Positions 48,396 to 58,011 of a stretch of DNA of 64,000 nucleotides are shown here, in pieces; position 1 is the first letter of the stretch, and each line of letters starts with the position of its first letter. The DNA comes from CAWKCE01 sp032127035 (lineage in GTDB: Bacteria; Actinomycetota; Actinomycetes; JAHEKZ01), in contig CAWKCE010000004.1 of NCBI GenBank assembly GCA_963848085.1, forward strand, positions 62,001-126,000, given 5' to 3'. Position numbers and translations under genes: made by a program. The notes beneath the pieces were generated by a model, which saw only the letters and a list, made by a program, of their open reading frames with translations, did not search any database and was not told the origin of the DNA.

Positions 48396-51320
48396 TCAGG
48401 CGAGCAAGCCCTGCGCGGCGGCGTAGACCGCCGCCTGGGTCCGGTTGTCCGACCCGGTCTTGGCGAGGATGCTGCGCACATGGTTGGCGGCGGTGTGCTC
48501 GCTGATGACCAGTCGACTGGCAATCTCGCGGTTGCTGAGCCCCTCGCCGAGGAGACGAAGGACCTCGATCTCCCGAGCGGTCAGCCCGCTGGGATCCCCA
48601 CCGTCGGCCACGGCGGGCCGGTCGGTCAGCGCATCCAGCTGCCGTAGCACGCGACGGTGACCGACGCCTTCGGCAAGGTGCCGTGCCCGCTGCTCCAGCT
48701 CTGCCGTACGACCCGGATCTGCCCTGGCCCGGCGAAGGTGGCGCGCGTGCGCGCTGAGCGTGAGGGCCTGGTGGACCGGCGCGGCCATCCGGGTGTCCAT
48801 CTCCAGTGCGGCCGCAAACCACTCCTCGGGCGTCCCGGTGCCCAGCAGTGAGTCGATGGCACCCAGGTAGCGGTCGGCACTGCCGAAGACCGCGACAAAC
48901 TGGCCGGCTACCAGGTTCATCCCGGCGTACTCCACGAGTGGTCCGCGAAGCTGTCGCGCCGCCGACTCGTCCTCGAGCTCCACGGCAGCCTCGACGAGGA
49001 ACGCCAGGACCCCGGGCCACTGGGCGCTTCCCTCATAGCGGGGGAGCTGGGCGTCCAGCAGCCAGCGGAGCAGGCGGCTCGCTGGGCCGGCCATCCCCAG
49101 CTCGGTGTAGAGCGCGAGCAGCCCTGGGGCCCAGTAGTCCGTCGGCAGCTCGTCTCCGGTGACGATCTGGCGTGCCTGCTCCAGCTGGCCGGTTTCGCGT
49201 CGCACCATGTAGCTCTGGACGCCGTATGGCCCCTCAGTGTCGTCAGTGCCGAACGACTCGCCCATCTCCATGAGCGAGGTCGAGACGCGCTCCGCGGCGC
49301 CGAACTCACCGGCGACGAAGGTGCGGGCGTACTCCACGCAGCCGGCCATGTAGCCGAAGAAGCCCTGTCCCGTGGCGCGTGCCGTGAGGGCGAGGTCGGC
49401 GTATGCGCGGTCCATGCTGTCGAGGTCACCACGCAGGTAGGAGATCGCGCCGCGGTAGTAGGCCGCCGGGCCGAGGTGTGACAGGTCGCCGGTCCGGTGC
49501 GCCAGGTCAGACAGGCGGACGGCCCGTTCGAGCTTGCCCGGCGCGTCCCGAGGCCGAAGTCCGTGCCAGAGGCTGGCCTGAAGCGTGTCGGCCAGCAGGG
49601 CCTCGTCCGCGACCCCTTCGGCCAGCTCGATGGCTCGGGTACCCAGCGCATGAGCCTCGTCCGTGGCGCCGGTGAAGGCCAAGGCGCGGCCGAGGCTGGC
49701 CAGCGCCCGCACATAGTCCGGGTCGTCCGGGCTTCGCTCGACGGCTGCCAGTGCATCGGTGAGCAGCTCGACGGAGCGCTTGCCGGGCAGCCCGGGACGC
49801 CAGGCACCGGCTTCGAAGGCGATCGCTGCGCGCACGCGTTGGCGCGGAGTGCCCTGGGTGGCCACCTGTTCGGCAAGTTCGCGGGCCCGGGCGAAGTCGG
49901 CCGCCAGGAGATGGCTCCGCGAGGCCGCGAGGAGGTGCGTGTTGCGCTCGTCGGTGTCCACGGTGAGAGCTGCCGCCTGCTCCAGTAGGCGGGCGGCGTC
50001 CTCGTGCGCAAGGCTTCGGTCGGCGACACCGGCCGCCTCGACGAGATAGCGCACGGCCTTGTCGGCGTATCCGAGAGTGTGCGCCCCTGAGTAGTGGTAG
50101 GCCAGCCGCTGAACGTCTCGGCCGGACGCGGCCGGGCGAGCTTCGATGACCTGAGCCACACGAGCGTGCTCGTGCGCCCGGCGGGAGGAGCCGAGGAGAC
50201 CCAGCACCGCAGATCGAGCCAGGGCATGGGGGAAGTGAAAAGACCCCTCCTGCCCTGAGGCGGGCTCGACAAGTCCCGAGTCCACGGCCGCATCGATCGC
50301 CTCCAGCGTCGTGTCGTACGTCCAGTCCGACGCAGCCACGAGCGTTGCAGTGTCGAACTCCTCGCCGATCACCGCCGCCAGCTCGAGAACCTCCCGGTGC
50401 GGAGCGGCAAGTCGCCGGAGGCGGCTCTCGATCGTGTGCCGCACCGACGCCGGTGCCGTGAACTCCGATGAGCGCATGATCGTCGGGTCCCCAGACGCCG
50501 CCAGCTCTCGCCAGAGCTCACGCAGGAAGAACGGGTTTCCGCCCGTCTGCTCGCGTAGGACCGGTGCCCAGGCACGCGCCCGGCCGGGGGGAAGGCCGCC
50601 CTCGCGGACGAGGTACTGGCTGATCTCCTCGGCGTCGAGACCGACCAGGTCGATTCGCCGCACGCCGTCCAGCCGGTACAGCGGCGCGATGGCCTGCTCG
50701 AGTGCGACTGACCGCTCCGGTGTCGTCGTCCGGTGGGAGGCGAGCAGCAGGATGCGAGCCTCGGCCGTCTGCTCGACCAGGTAGCTGAGGAGCTGCAGCG
50801 CGGTGCTGCCCGCCCAGTGCAGGTCCTCGAGCACGAGCACGAGCGGCCGCTGCGCCGCAGCCGACCGGAATGCGTCCACCGCGGCGTCGTAGAGGCGACG
50901 ACGGTGCTGGGCCGCTGCCTGGCGGTTCGAGCGCTCGCCGGACAGCGTGGCCAACCGGTCTGCGAGATCGGTCACGGACAGTCCAGAAGACCCGGAGAGC
51001 GCGAGATCACCGGACAACAGGTCGGGAGCGAGCGCCTCGATGGGCTGGACGAACGGCTGGTACGAAGGACCGAACTCCTCGATGCAGGCGCCGAGCAGAA
51101 CGGCTGCACCGTCTTCGTGCAGCAACCGGGCGCTCTCGGCCAGAAGACGGGACTTGCCCCCGCCCGGCTCTCCGCCCACGAAGACGACCTGCCGAACGCC
51201 CGCCACGGCGTCGCGCCAGGCCGCTTCAACGGCGGAGAACTCAGCGGCGCGGCCGACGAACACCCGGCGCGCGGAACCTGACCAGCGCACGGGCATGGGT
51301 GGTCCGGTCCAACCGGTCAT
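48396..51320 (-). CDS. LuxR-family ATPase regulator (LAL/MalT-like)
   Basis: 974 residues. An N-terminal STAND/AAA domain has RVFVGRAAEFSAVEAAW, Walker A GGEPGGGKSRL (about 49-59) and Walker B LVLVLEDLHWAGS. A long helical TPR-like sensor region covers about 380-850, and a C-terminal LuxR helix-turn-helix ends the protein: LTAREIEVLRLLGEGLSNRE, IASRLVISEHTAANHVRSIL. Large ATP-binding LuxR regulators respond to small ligands and activate neighbouring metabolic genes. It is divergent from the FAD oxidase, with two related palindromic sites in between, so it likely controls that gene and itself. Confidence 0.93.
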   Translation of the reverse strand: MTGWTGPPMPVRWSGSARRVFVGRAAEFSAVEAAWRDAVAGVRQVVFVGGEPGGGKSRLLAESARLLHEDGAAVLLGACIEEFGPSYQPFVQPIEALAPDLLSGDLALSGSSGLSVTDLADRLATLSGERSNRQAAAQHRRRLYDAAVDAFRSAAAQRPLVLVLEDLHWAGSTALQLLSYLVEQTAEARILLLASHRTTTPERSVALEQAIAPLYRLDGVRRIDLVGLDAEEISQYLVREGGLPPGRARAWAPVLREQTGGNPFFLRELWRELAASGDPTIMRSSEFTAPASVRHTIESRLRRLAAPHREVLELAAVIGEEFDTATLVAASDWTYDTTLEAIDAAVDSGLVEPASGQEGSFHFPHALARSAVLGLLGSSRRAHEHARVAQVIEARPAASGRDVQRLAYHYSGAHTLGYADKAVRYLVEAAGVADRSLAHEDAARLLEQAAALTVDTDERNTHLLAASRSHLLAADFARARELAEQVATQGTPRQRVRAAIAFEAGAWRPGLPGKRSVELLTDALAAVERSPDDPDYVRALASLGRALAFTGATDEAHALGTRAIELAEGVADEALLADTLQASLWHGLRPRDAPGKLERAVRLSDLAHRTGDLSHLGPAAYYRGAISYLRGDLDSMDRAYADLALTARATGQGFFGYMAGCVEYARTFVAGEFGAAERVSTSLMEMGESFGTDDTEGPYGVQSYMVRRETGQLEQARQIVTGDELPTDYWAPGLLALYTELGMAGPASRLLRWLLDAQLPRYEGSAQWPGVLAFLVEAAVELEDESAARQLRGPLVEYAGMNLVAGQFVAVFGSADRYLGAIDSLLGTGTPEEWFAAALEMDTRMAAPVHQALTLSAHARHLRRARADPGRTAELEQRARHLAEGVGHRRVLRQLDALTDRPAVADGGDPSGLTAREIEVLRLLGEGLSNREIASRLVISEHTAANHVRSILAKTGSDNRTQAAVYAAAQGLLA

Positions 51321-51359
51321 GGTGGACCGACGCTATCGGCTCGTGCCCCAGCCGGTCGA

Positions 51360-51375
51360 TGACCAGATCTGGTCA
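51360..51375. promoter_or_regulatory. Perfect 16-bp palindrome, operator candidate (site 1)
   Basis: TGACCAGATCTGGTCA is a complete dyad, 40 bases from the LuxR start and 118 from the oxidase start. With the flanking TGT it shares GACCAGAT-n-GGTCATGT with site 2. It is very likely the binding site of a dimeric regulator acting on this divergent promoter region. Confidence 0.7.
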
Positions 51376-51396
51376 TGTCCCTCGTCTTGGCAGTTC

Positions 51397-51411
51397 GACC
51401 AGATTCGGTCA
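51397..51411. promoter_or_regulatory. Second, imperfect copy of the palindrome (site 2)
   Basis: GACCAGATTCGGTCA repeats site 1 with one base lost in the centre. The two centres are about 37 bases apart, roughly 3.5 helical turns. It supports a specific two-site operator for the LuxR/oxidase pair. Confidence 0.6.
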
Positions 51412-51492
51412 TGTGCTCGGGGGCTCTGCCTCCTAGCGTCGCTGGTGACAGCGGCCCGCCCCCCGTGGGCCGCCGCGGACCAAGGAGCTCAC

Positions 51493-52863
51493 ATGACGGC
51501 GAAGACGATCGAGGACTTGCGGTCCCAGCTGACAGGCACGGTGACAACGCCGGGGGACCCGGGTTACGACGACGCCCGCCGGGTCTACAACTTCATGATC
51601 GACCGCCGGCCGGCTGCGGTCGTGAAGTGTGCAGACGCCGCCGACGTCGCCGCGGTCGTCAGGTATGCCGCCGGGACCGGGACCGAGCTTGCTGTGCGCG
51701 GAGGCGCGCACAGTGTTCCGGGCTTCGGCACCGCCGACGATGCGATCGTCGCGGACCTTTCCGGGTTGTCGTCGGTGGACGTCGACGCGTCCGAGAGGAC
51801 GGCACGCGCCGGCGGTGGAGTGACCTGGGGTGGGTTCAACGAGGCCACCGCGGCGCACGGACTGGCGACGACCGGCGGGATCATCTCGACCACTGGCGTC
51901 GGCGGGCTCACGCTCGGCGGCGGGATCGGCTACCTGTCGCGCGGGTACGGGCTGTCCTGCGACAACCTCATCTCGGCACAGGTCGTCACCGCGACCGGTG
52001 ACACCGTGACGGCCAGCGAGTCCGAGCACCCTGACCTCTTCTGGGCGCTCCGTGGCGGCGGCGGCAACTTCGGCGTCGTGACGGAGTTCACGTTCCGGCT
52101 GCACGAGGTGGGGGAGATCTACGGCGGCCCGATGTTCTTCGAGCTGTCCGACGGGGAAGCAGTGCTTGCCTACTTCAACGAGTTCATCAAGACGGCTCCG
52201 CGAGAGTACGGAGGGTTCCCGGCCTTCCAGATCGCGCCGCCGCTGCCCTTCGTCCCGGAGGACCGGGTCGGGGAGCCCTTCGTCGCGGTCGTGTCGTGCT
52301 GGACCGGCTCGAACGAAGAAGGCGAGAAGATTCTGCAGGGCTTCCGGGACGTCGCCACACCGGTGGCCGAGCACGTCGGTCCGATGCCGTATCCAGCGCT
52401 CAACAGTGCCTTCGACGCGCTGGTTCCGGCTGGGCTCCAGCACTACTGGAAGGCCGCTTTTGTCGGTGACTTGACGCCGGAGGCGATCCGGACGCACATG
52501 GAGCACGGCGCACGGGTTCCGGTGGTCAACTCCACCGTGCACCTGTACCCGATCAACGGGGCGTGTCACGACGTCGCCCCGGATGCCACCGCATTCGGCC
52601 ACCGGGACGCAACCTACGCAGTGGTGATCGCGGGGATGTGGCCCGACCCGGCAGACAACGAGGCCCACACCCAGTGGGTGAAGGACTACGACGCCGCGAT
52701 CGCCCCGCACTCCCAGGGGGGCGGCTACATCAACTTCGCGTCGGCCGACGACCAAGCGAAGGTGGCGGCCAACTACGGCGTCAACTATGCGCGGCTGCAG
52801 GAGGTCAAGCGGAGGTACGACCCGGAGAACCTGTTCCACCTGAACCAGAACATCCAAGGCTGA
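51493..52863 (+). CDS. FAD-binding oxidoreductase, berberine-bridge (BBE) type
   Basis: 456 residues, AAGGAG seven bases before the ATG. PCMH-type FAD domain: RRPAAVVKCADAADVAAVVR, the covalent-flavin histidine in VRGGAHSVPGFGTADDA, and GGLTLGGGIGYLSRGYGLSC. The Cys that makes a second flavin bond in many BBE enzymes (GVC-P) is replaced (TTGVGG), so single His attachment is expected. The C-terminal BBE segment is YARLQEVKRRYDPENLFHLN. No signal peptide. It probably oxidises an alcohol or sugar with O2; likely regulated by the divergent LuxR protein. Confidence 0.9.
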   Translation: MTAKTIEDLRSQLTGTVTTPGDPGYDDARRVYNFMIDRRPAAVVKCADAADVAAVVRYAAGTGTELAVRGGAHSVPGFGTADDAIVADLSGLSSVDVDASERTARAGGGVTWGGFNEATAAHGLATTGGIISTTGVGGLTLGGGIGYLSRGYGLSCDNLISAQVVTATGDTVTASESEHPDLFWALRGGGGNFGVVTEFTFRLHEVGEIYGGPMFFELSDGEAVLAYFNEFIKTAPREYGGFPAFQIAPPLPFVPEDRVGEPFVAVVSCWTGSNEEGEKILQGFRDVATPVAEHVGPMPYPALNSAFDALVPAGLQHYWKAAFVGDLTPEAIRTHMEHGARVPVVNSTVHLYPINGACHDVAPDATAFGHRDATYAVVIAGMWPDPADNEAHTQWVKDYDAAIAPHSQGGGYINFASADDQAKVAANYGVNYARLQEVKRRYDPENLFHLNQNIQG

Positions 52864-52882
52864 ACGTCACCACCTGGATGAC

Positions 52883-52924
52883 CGTGAGGGGCCCCTCCGC
52901 CCGCGGTGGAAGGGGCCCCTCACG
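52883..52924 (+). terminator. Strong hairpin terminator after the FAD oxidase gene
   Basis: CGTGAGGGGCCCCT (52883-52896) pairs perfectly over 14 bp with AGGGGCCCCTCACG (52911-52924) around a 14-base loop. It begins 20 bases after the stop. There is no T-tract, but the stem is the strongest in this region. Confidence 0.75.
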
Positions 52925-52998
52925 TCGTCGGTCGATCGGGCTGAGCTTGAGGCGGGGGCCGGTGCGCGCTCCAGCCTCGGCCGCCCTAGGATCACCGC

Positions 52999-53661
52999 GT
53001 GTCCGGTTCCGAACAGTCCGTCACTGACGACGCTGAGCGTCGGGCGCGGATACGTGCTCGGCATGAGCTGATCGCGGTGGTCCTGCTCTCGGTGACCACC
53101 ATCCTCACCGCGTGGTCGGCCTTCCAGTCGAGCAAGTGGGGCGGCGCGATGTCCATTTCGTTCAGCCAGGCGTCGGCTGACCGGATCGAGGCCGCCAGCC
53201 TCAAGGGCACCGCGAACCAGCGCTTCGCCATCGAAGTAGGTGTGTGGACGCAGTGGATCGACGCCGTGGGAAACGACAACCCCAAGGTGGCGAAGTTCTT
53301 TGAGAAGCGCTTTCCGGAGCCGCTCGCCACAGCGCAGCAGGACTGGCTGGCAACCAAGCCGCTCAAGTCCAAGTCCGCGCCCGAAACGCCGTTTGCCATG
53401 CCTTCCTTCGTGCTGCCCGAGCAGGTGGCAGCGGACGCGAAGGACGCGGAGGCCGATGCCAAGTTCACTGAGGCGCTGCGAAACAACCAGCGAGGCGACA
53501 ACTACACCCTGCTGACGGTGTTGTTCGCAGCGGTGCTGTTCTTCACTGCGATGTCCGGGCGGCTGGAACGGGTGAGCTCAAGGTGGGCGATGCTGGGGTT
53601 CGGGTTTGTGCTGTGCATGGTGGGCATCGTCTTCCTTGTGTCCTTCCCCAAGCTGGTCTGA
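52999..53661 (+). CDS. Conserved membrane protein of unknown function
   Basis: 220 residues from GTG 52999. One N-terminal membrane helix (LIAVVLLSVTTILTAWSAFQ, about 24-43), a soluble central part with WTQWIDAVGNDNPKVAKFFE and ATKPLKSKSAPETPFAMPSF, an alanine/acid-rich helix (EQVAADAKDAEADAKFTEAL), and two C-terminal helices (LLTVLFAAVLFFTAMSG; MLGFGFVLCMVGIVFLV). Proteins of this layout occur widely in bacteria; I know no function. Isolated by a terminator upstream and convergent with the next gene. Confidence 0.8.
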   Translation: MSGSEQSVTDDAERRARIRARHELIAVVLLSVTTILTAWSAFQSSKWGGAMSISFSQASADRIEAASLKGTANQRFAIEVGVWTQWIDAVGNDNPKVAKFFEKRFPEPLATAQQDWLATKPLKSKSAPETPFAMPSFVLPEQVAADAKDAEADAKFTEALRNNQRGDNYTLLTVLFAAVLFFTAMSGRLERVSSRWAMLGFGFVLCMVGIVFLVSFPKLV

Positions 53662-53684
53662 AGCCCCGGGGTACCGTCGGCTGG

Positions 53685-54944
53685 CTAGCGGAGCGGGTCG
53701 AACGGGCGGAGCTCTGGGGGCACGTCCTGGGTCGCGAGTGCAGCGGCAACCAGCCTCCCCGTAGCCGGCCCCTGCGTGACTCCCCACATCCCGTGCCCAC
53801 CCGCGACCCAGATTCGGCCCGACCGGGTCGGGCCGACGAGCGGGAGCCCGTCCGAGGTGAACGGGCGTGACCCGACCCACTCGTCCTGCCGGTCGTCCAG
53901 GTCAACACCGGCGAGGAGCGGGCGAACTGACTCGGCGACGGCGGTTATCCGGCGGGGGTCGATCGCCGCACCCGCGGGTCGCAGCTCCATCATTCCGGCT
54001 ACGCGCACCCGGTCACCGACAGGTGTGCAGGCGACCCGCTGGACGGGGAAGTACAGGGGTGTGCGCACGTCCACCGACGTCGGCACGGTGAAGCTGTAGC
54101 CGCGGCCGGACTGCACCGGCACCCGAACGCCGAGCCGGCGGGTGAGCTCGCCCAGCCAGGTGCCGTTGGCCAAGACGATGGCGTCGAACGCTCGGCGCGT
54201 GAGAAGCCCGTCCTGCACCACGGCGAGCTCGGCGCGGCCGCGGACCTCGCGGACGGCCTTGACGTCGCAGCTGGTCTCCAGGCTCCCACCGCGTGCGAGG
54301 ACGGCCTCGGACAGGCTGGTCACGAAGGCGCCGGGGTTGAGGAATCGCTGGCCCTTCAGTGCCAGCGCCGCGGTCACCTCCGCCGATATGGCGGGGTTCA
54401 TCGCTCGTGCCTCATCGCCGTCGAGGAGCGCGGCTTCGATCGGCTGGCCGCACGCTCGGATGTCGTCGAGCTCGCGGGCCATGCCGCGCCGCTCCGCCTG
54501 GCTGCGGAAGCACGCGAGGTGCGCCGGGGGCGTCGTCGTCGTCCCGGCCACTCCACCGGCGAGGAGCGCATCGAACGCGTCGAGCGCGAGGGCGTTCAGC
54601 GGCACCATGGCCGCCATGCCGGCCCGCCAGCGGCTGGGTGTGCTGCTCATCAGGAAGTGCGCCAGGAAGCTGAGGACCTTCGGGTCGGGGCGCGCTGGCA
54701 CGTACACCGGTGAGCTCGGTCGCAGGGCGCTGCGCGCCCCGTAGCGGATCACGGCGGGCTCCGGCAGCGGTGTGGCGAGCGCGGGGGACAGCCAGCCCGC
54801 GTTTCCCCACGAGGCGCCGGCAGCGACGCGGTCCCGCTCGAGCACGGTCACGTGGACCCCGTGCTCCTGGAGGAACCAGGCGGTTGCCAGACCCACCATG
54901 CCGGCTCCCACCACGGCTACGGACCGTGGCGGCGAAGTGGGCAT
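53685..54944 (-). CDS. FAD-dependent amino-acid dehydrogenase/oxidase (DadA-like)
   Basis: 419 residues from ATG 54944 (GGAG upstream; an extension to 55016 is rejected). Dinucleotide-binding start SVAVVGAGMVGLATAWFLQE, then VTVLERDRVAAGASWGNAGW as in D-amino acid dehydrogenase DadA, and the C-terminal FAD contact RIWVAGGHGMWGVTQGPATG. The middle domain binds substrate. It probably oxidises a D-amino acid or related amine. Divergent from the amidohydrolase gene (129 bases), next to the amine-type importer. Confidence 0.88.
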   Translation of the reverse strand: MPTSPPRSVAVVGAGMVGLATAWFLQEHGVHVTVLERDRVAAGASWGNAGWLSPALATPLPEPAVIRYGARSALRPSSPVYVPARPDPKVLSFLAHFLMSSTPSRWRAGMAAMVPLNALALDAFDALLAGGVAGTTTTPPAHLACFRSQAERRGMARELDDIRACGQPIEAALLDGDEARAMNPAISAEVTAALALKGQRFLNPGAFVTSLSEAVLARGGSLETSCDVKAVREVRGRAELAVVQDGLLTRRAFDAIVLANGTWLGELTRRLGVRVPVQSGRGYSFTVPTSVDVRTPLYFPVQRVACTPVGDRVRVAGMMELRPAGAAIDPRRITAVAESVRPLLAGVDLDDRQDEWVGSRPFTSDGLPLVGPTRSGRIWVAGGHGMWGVTQGPATGRLVAAALATQDVPPELRPFDPLR

Positions 54945-55073
54945 CGTGACTCCGGGATCGGGCTCTCGGTGGCCCCTCGAGCCTAGTCGTGGGCGCACAC
55001 GGGTAACCCGGCGCATAGACCGAGGCCGGACGACGGCTTGTCCTGGTGCGACGGAACTCGCCAGGATGCGGGT

Positions 55074-56711
55074 ATGACTCCTGCTGATCTCGTGATCACC
55101 GACGCAGCTGTGTACACCGTCGACGGAGCCCGGAGTTGGGCCGACACGGTCGCCGTCACCGACGGGCGGATAGTCGCGGTCGAGCGCGACAGCAGCCGGG
55201 TGCTTCCGCTGGTCGGACCGTCGACCGAAGTTCTGTCCTTACCGGGTCGCATGGTGGTTCCGGGCTTCCGGGACGCCCATGTGCACACCCCCTTCGCGGG
55301 CCGGAACCGCCTGCGGATCTTCCTCAACGACCTTGAGGGGCGCCAGTCCTATCTCGACGCGATCGGCCGCTACGCGGCCGACAACGCGGATGAGCCGTGG
55401 ATTGTGGGCGGCGGCTGGGCCATGGAGTACTTCCCCGGCGGAACCCCGACGAAGGAGGACCTGGATGCGGTCGTGCCGGACCGGCCGGTGTTCCTGTTCA
55501 ACCGCGACGTGCACGGGGCCTGGGTGAACTCCAAGGCTCTCGAGGTGGCGGGCATCACTCGGGACACGCCGGATCCGGCCGATGGACGCATCGAGCGGGA
55601 CCCGGACTCCGGAGAGCCGACCGGCATGCTCCATGAGGGGGCGTCGTACTCCTTCAACGACACGTGGGTCCCGCTCCCGGACCGGGCTGAGTGGGAGGCG
55701 GCGATCCTCAACGGCCAGGAGCACCTGCACTCTCTGGGCATCACCGGCTGGCAGGACGCATGGGTGACCCCGGGGACGCTTGCTGCGTACACGTCGCTTG
55801 CCGAGTCGGGCGAGCTTCAGGCGAACGTCGTGGGGTCGCTGTGGTGGGATCGCCACCGGGGACTGGAGCAGATCGTCGATCTGCAGACACAGCGCGAAGC
55901 GGGGGTCGTCGGGTCGTTCAGTGCGACCACTGTCAAGATCATGACCGACGGGGTGCTGGAGAACTTCACCGGCGCCTTGCTCGAGCCCTACTGTGACGGC
56001 TGCGGTGGGCACACCGACAACAACGGGCTTGCGTATCTCGAGCGGGACCTACTTGCGGCAGCGGTCACCGAGCTCGACCGGCTGGGCTTCCAGGTCCACA
56101 TGCACGCGATCGGCGACCGCGCGGTGCGGAACTCCCTGGACGCGGTCGAGGCGGCCCGGCATGCCAACGGCATGAACGACCTGCGCCACCACGTCGCCCA
56201 CATCCAGATCGTTCAGCCGGAGGACGTCCCCCGATTCCGGCAGCTGGGCGTGGTCGCCAACTGCCAGCCGTACTGGGCGCAGATGGAGCCACAGATGGAG
56301 GAGCTCACCGTCCCCTTCCTGGGCCGGGAGCGCTCTGACCTCCAGTACCCGTTCGGCGACCTCATGCGCAGCGGAGCGACGCTCGCCGGCGGGAGTGACT
56401 GGTCGGTGACCACGGCCAACCCCCTCGAGGAGATCGAGGTGATGGCGAACCGGGTCGACCCGGAGAACCGAGATCGTGCCCCCTTCCTGCCGGAGCAGCG
56501 GGTGCCTCTTCCCGACGCCCTGGCCGCCTTCACGATCGGTAGCGCCTACGTCAACCACGACGAGCGGGAGGCGGGCTCGATCGAGGTGGGGAAACGCGCT
56601 GACCTGGCGGTTCTCGACCGCAACCTGTTCGAGATCGAGGGGGGTGCGGTGGCCGAGGCTCAGGTGGAGCTGACGCTGGTCGCCGGGAGGCGGGTCTTCA
56701 GCCGACACTGA
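55074..56711 (+). CDS. YtcJ-like amidohydrolase (Amidohydro_3)
   Basis: 545 residues from ATG 55074 (an earlier ATG at 55038 is less likely). Metal site HxH in VPGFRDAHVHTPFAGRN, then carboxylate/lysine-region TVKIMTDGVLENFTGALLEP, His in HMHAIGDRAV and HVAHIQIV, and Asp in LAGGSDWSVTTANPLEE. The C-terminal EAGSIEVGKRADLAVLDRNL closes the composite beta domain. Substrates of YtcJ-like enzymes are mostly unknown amides or cyclic ureas. The ABC importer starts 115 bases downstream on the same strand, so a transport-hydrolysis unit is plausible. Confidence 0.88.
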   Translation: MTPADLVITDAAVYTVDGARSWADTVAVTDGRIVAVERDSSRVLPLVGPSTEVLSLPGRMVVPGFRDAHVHTPFAGRNRLRIFLNDLEGRQSYLDAIGRYAADNADEPWIVGGGWAMEYFPGGTPTKEDLDAVVPDRPVFLFNRDVHGAWVNSKALEVAGITRDTPDPADGRIERDPDSGEPTGMLHEGASYSFNDTWVPLPDRAEWEAAILNGQEHLHSLGITGWQDAWVTPGTLAAYTSLAESGELQANVVGSLWWDRHRGLEQIVDLQTQREAGVVGSFSATTVKIMTDGVLENFTGALLEPYCDGCGGHTDNNGLAYLERDLLAAAVTELDRLGFQVHMHAIGDRAVRNSLDAVEAARHANGMNDLRHHVAHIQIVQPEDVPRFRQLGVVANCQPYWAQMEPQMEELTVPFLGRERSDLQYPFGDLMRSGATLAGGSDWSVTTANPLEEIEVMANRVDPENRDRAPFLPEQRVPLPDALAAFTIGSAYVNHDEREAGSIEVGKRADLAVLDRNLFEIEGGAVAEAQVELTLVAGRRVFSRH

Positions 56712-56826
56712 GGTCACAAGTTGGTCGCAGATCCCCTCTGCGCGGGGCGGGCTCTGGTTGACTCTGGTCGAGGCGCCAGAGGGTGGCCTCGACCGTGTCC
56801 GACCCTGCTGGAGGGAACGTTCTGGC

Positions 56827-57984
56827 GTGAGTGAGGTACAGCAAGCCGCCGCGGTCGGTTCGGTCCAGTTGGTCAGGGTCACGAAGAAGTTTGGCGACTT
56901 CGTCGCGGTCGACGACGTGAGCCTCCAGGTGCACCCCGGCGAGTTCCTGTCGCTCCTCGGCCCCAGCGGGTGCGGCAAGACCACAAGCTTGCGGATGCTG
57001 GCCGGGTTCGAGGAACCGACGGCTGGTGAGATCCGGATTTCTGGGCAGCCAGTAGCCGGGGTCCCCCCGCACAAGCGCGACGTCAACACCGTCTTCCAGG
57101 CGTATGGGCTCTTCCCCCACATGACGGTTGCCGAGAACGTCGCCTACGGCCTTCGCCAGAAGCGCGTCGGCAAGGCAGAGATCAGCCGCCGCGTTGCTGA
57201 GTCGCTGGACATGGTCAAGATGACCCCCCTGGCGAACCGCAAGCCGGCCCAGATGTCAGGTGGCCAGCAGCAGCGGGTGGCCCTTGCCCGGGCCCTGGTG
57301 AACCGGCCGAGCCTGTTGTTGCTCGACGAGCCCCTGGGTGCCCTCGACCGCAAGCTCCGCGAGGAGATGCAGATCGAGCTGAAGCTGCTGCAGAACCAGC
57401 TCGGAATCACGTTCGTCTTCGTCACCCACGACCAAGAGGAAGCGCTGTCGATGAGCGACCGCATCGCGGTCATGCTTGACGGTCGCATCGAGCAGCTGGC
57501 TGACCCCTACACCATCTACGAGCACCCGACATCCGCCTTCGTCGCCGGGTTCATCGGCCAGCAGAACTTCTTTGAGGGGTCGTCAGCCGAGTCCGGTGCG
57601 GTGGTCGAGGGCGAGGGATGGACGATCCGGACTGCGCGTGAGGAGAGCACCCGAGTCGGCAACGGGTTGCGTGCACTTGCGGCGATCCGGCCCGAGGCGC
57701 TCACCGTGTCCGAGGGGACCGGGGAGAGCATCGTGAACGCGATGACCGGCCGTCTTGCCGGCGTCTCCCACCTGGGGGACGTGATCCAGTTCGTCGTCAT
57801 GACGAGCCAGGGCAAGGAAGTCCTGGCCCGGGTACCACGGACGCAGGCTCCTCGATTGTCGCCGGGGGCAGAGGTCACCTGCTCCTGGGACGCCGAGTAC
57901 GTCCATGTGTTCGGGGCTGAGCAGGCCGATCTCGTGCTTGCCGACCCCGCTGCTGACAACGCCAAGGTGGCAACCGGCCCGTGA
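56827..57984 (+). CDS. potA: Polyamine-type ABC transporter ATP-binding protein (PotA-like)
   Basis: 385 residues from GTG 56827 (GGAGGG 11 bases upstream). Walker A GPSGCGKTT, Q-loop FQAYGLFPHMTVAENVAYGL, signature MSGGQQQRVALARAL, Walker B LLLLDEPLGALD, H-loop FVTHDQEEALSM. The C-terminal TOBE domain (about 270-370; LAAIRPEALTVSE, DVIQFVVMTSQGKEVLARVP) fits the spermidine/putrescine family. First of potA-potD-potB-potC. Polyamine specificity is by family only. Confidence 0.88.
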   Translation: MSEVQQAAAVGSVQLVRVTKKFGDFVAVDDVSLQVHPGEFLSLLGPSGCGKTTSLRMLAGFEEPTAGEIRISGQPVAGVPPHKRDVNTVFQAYGLFPHMTVAENVAYGLRQKRVGKAEISRRVAESLDMVKMTPLANRKPAQMSGGQQQRVALARALVNRPSLLLLDEPLGALDRKLREEMQIELKLLQNQLGITFVFVTHDQEEALSMSDRIAVMLDGRIEQLADPYTIYEHPTSAFVAGFIGQQNFFEGSSAESGAVVEGEGWTIRTAREESTRVGNGLRALAAIRPEALTVSEGTGESIVNAMTGRLAGVSHLGDVIQFVVMTSQGKEVLARVPRTQAPRLSPGAEVTCSWDAEYVHVFGAEQADLVLADPAADNAKVATGP

Positions 57985-58011
57985 GCCGGGAATGACCAAG
58001 GAGATGCACTG

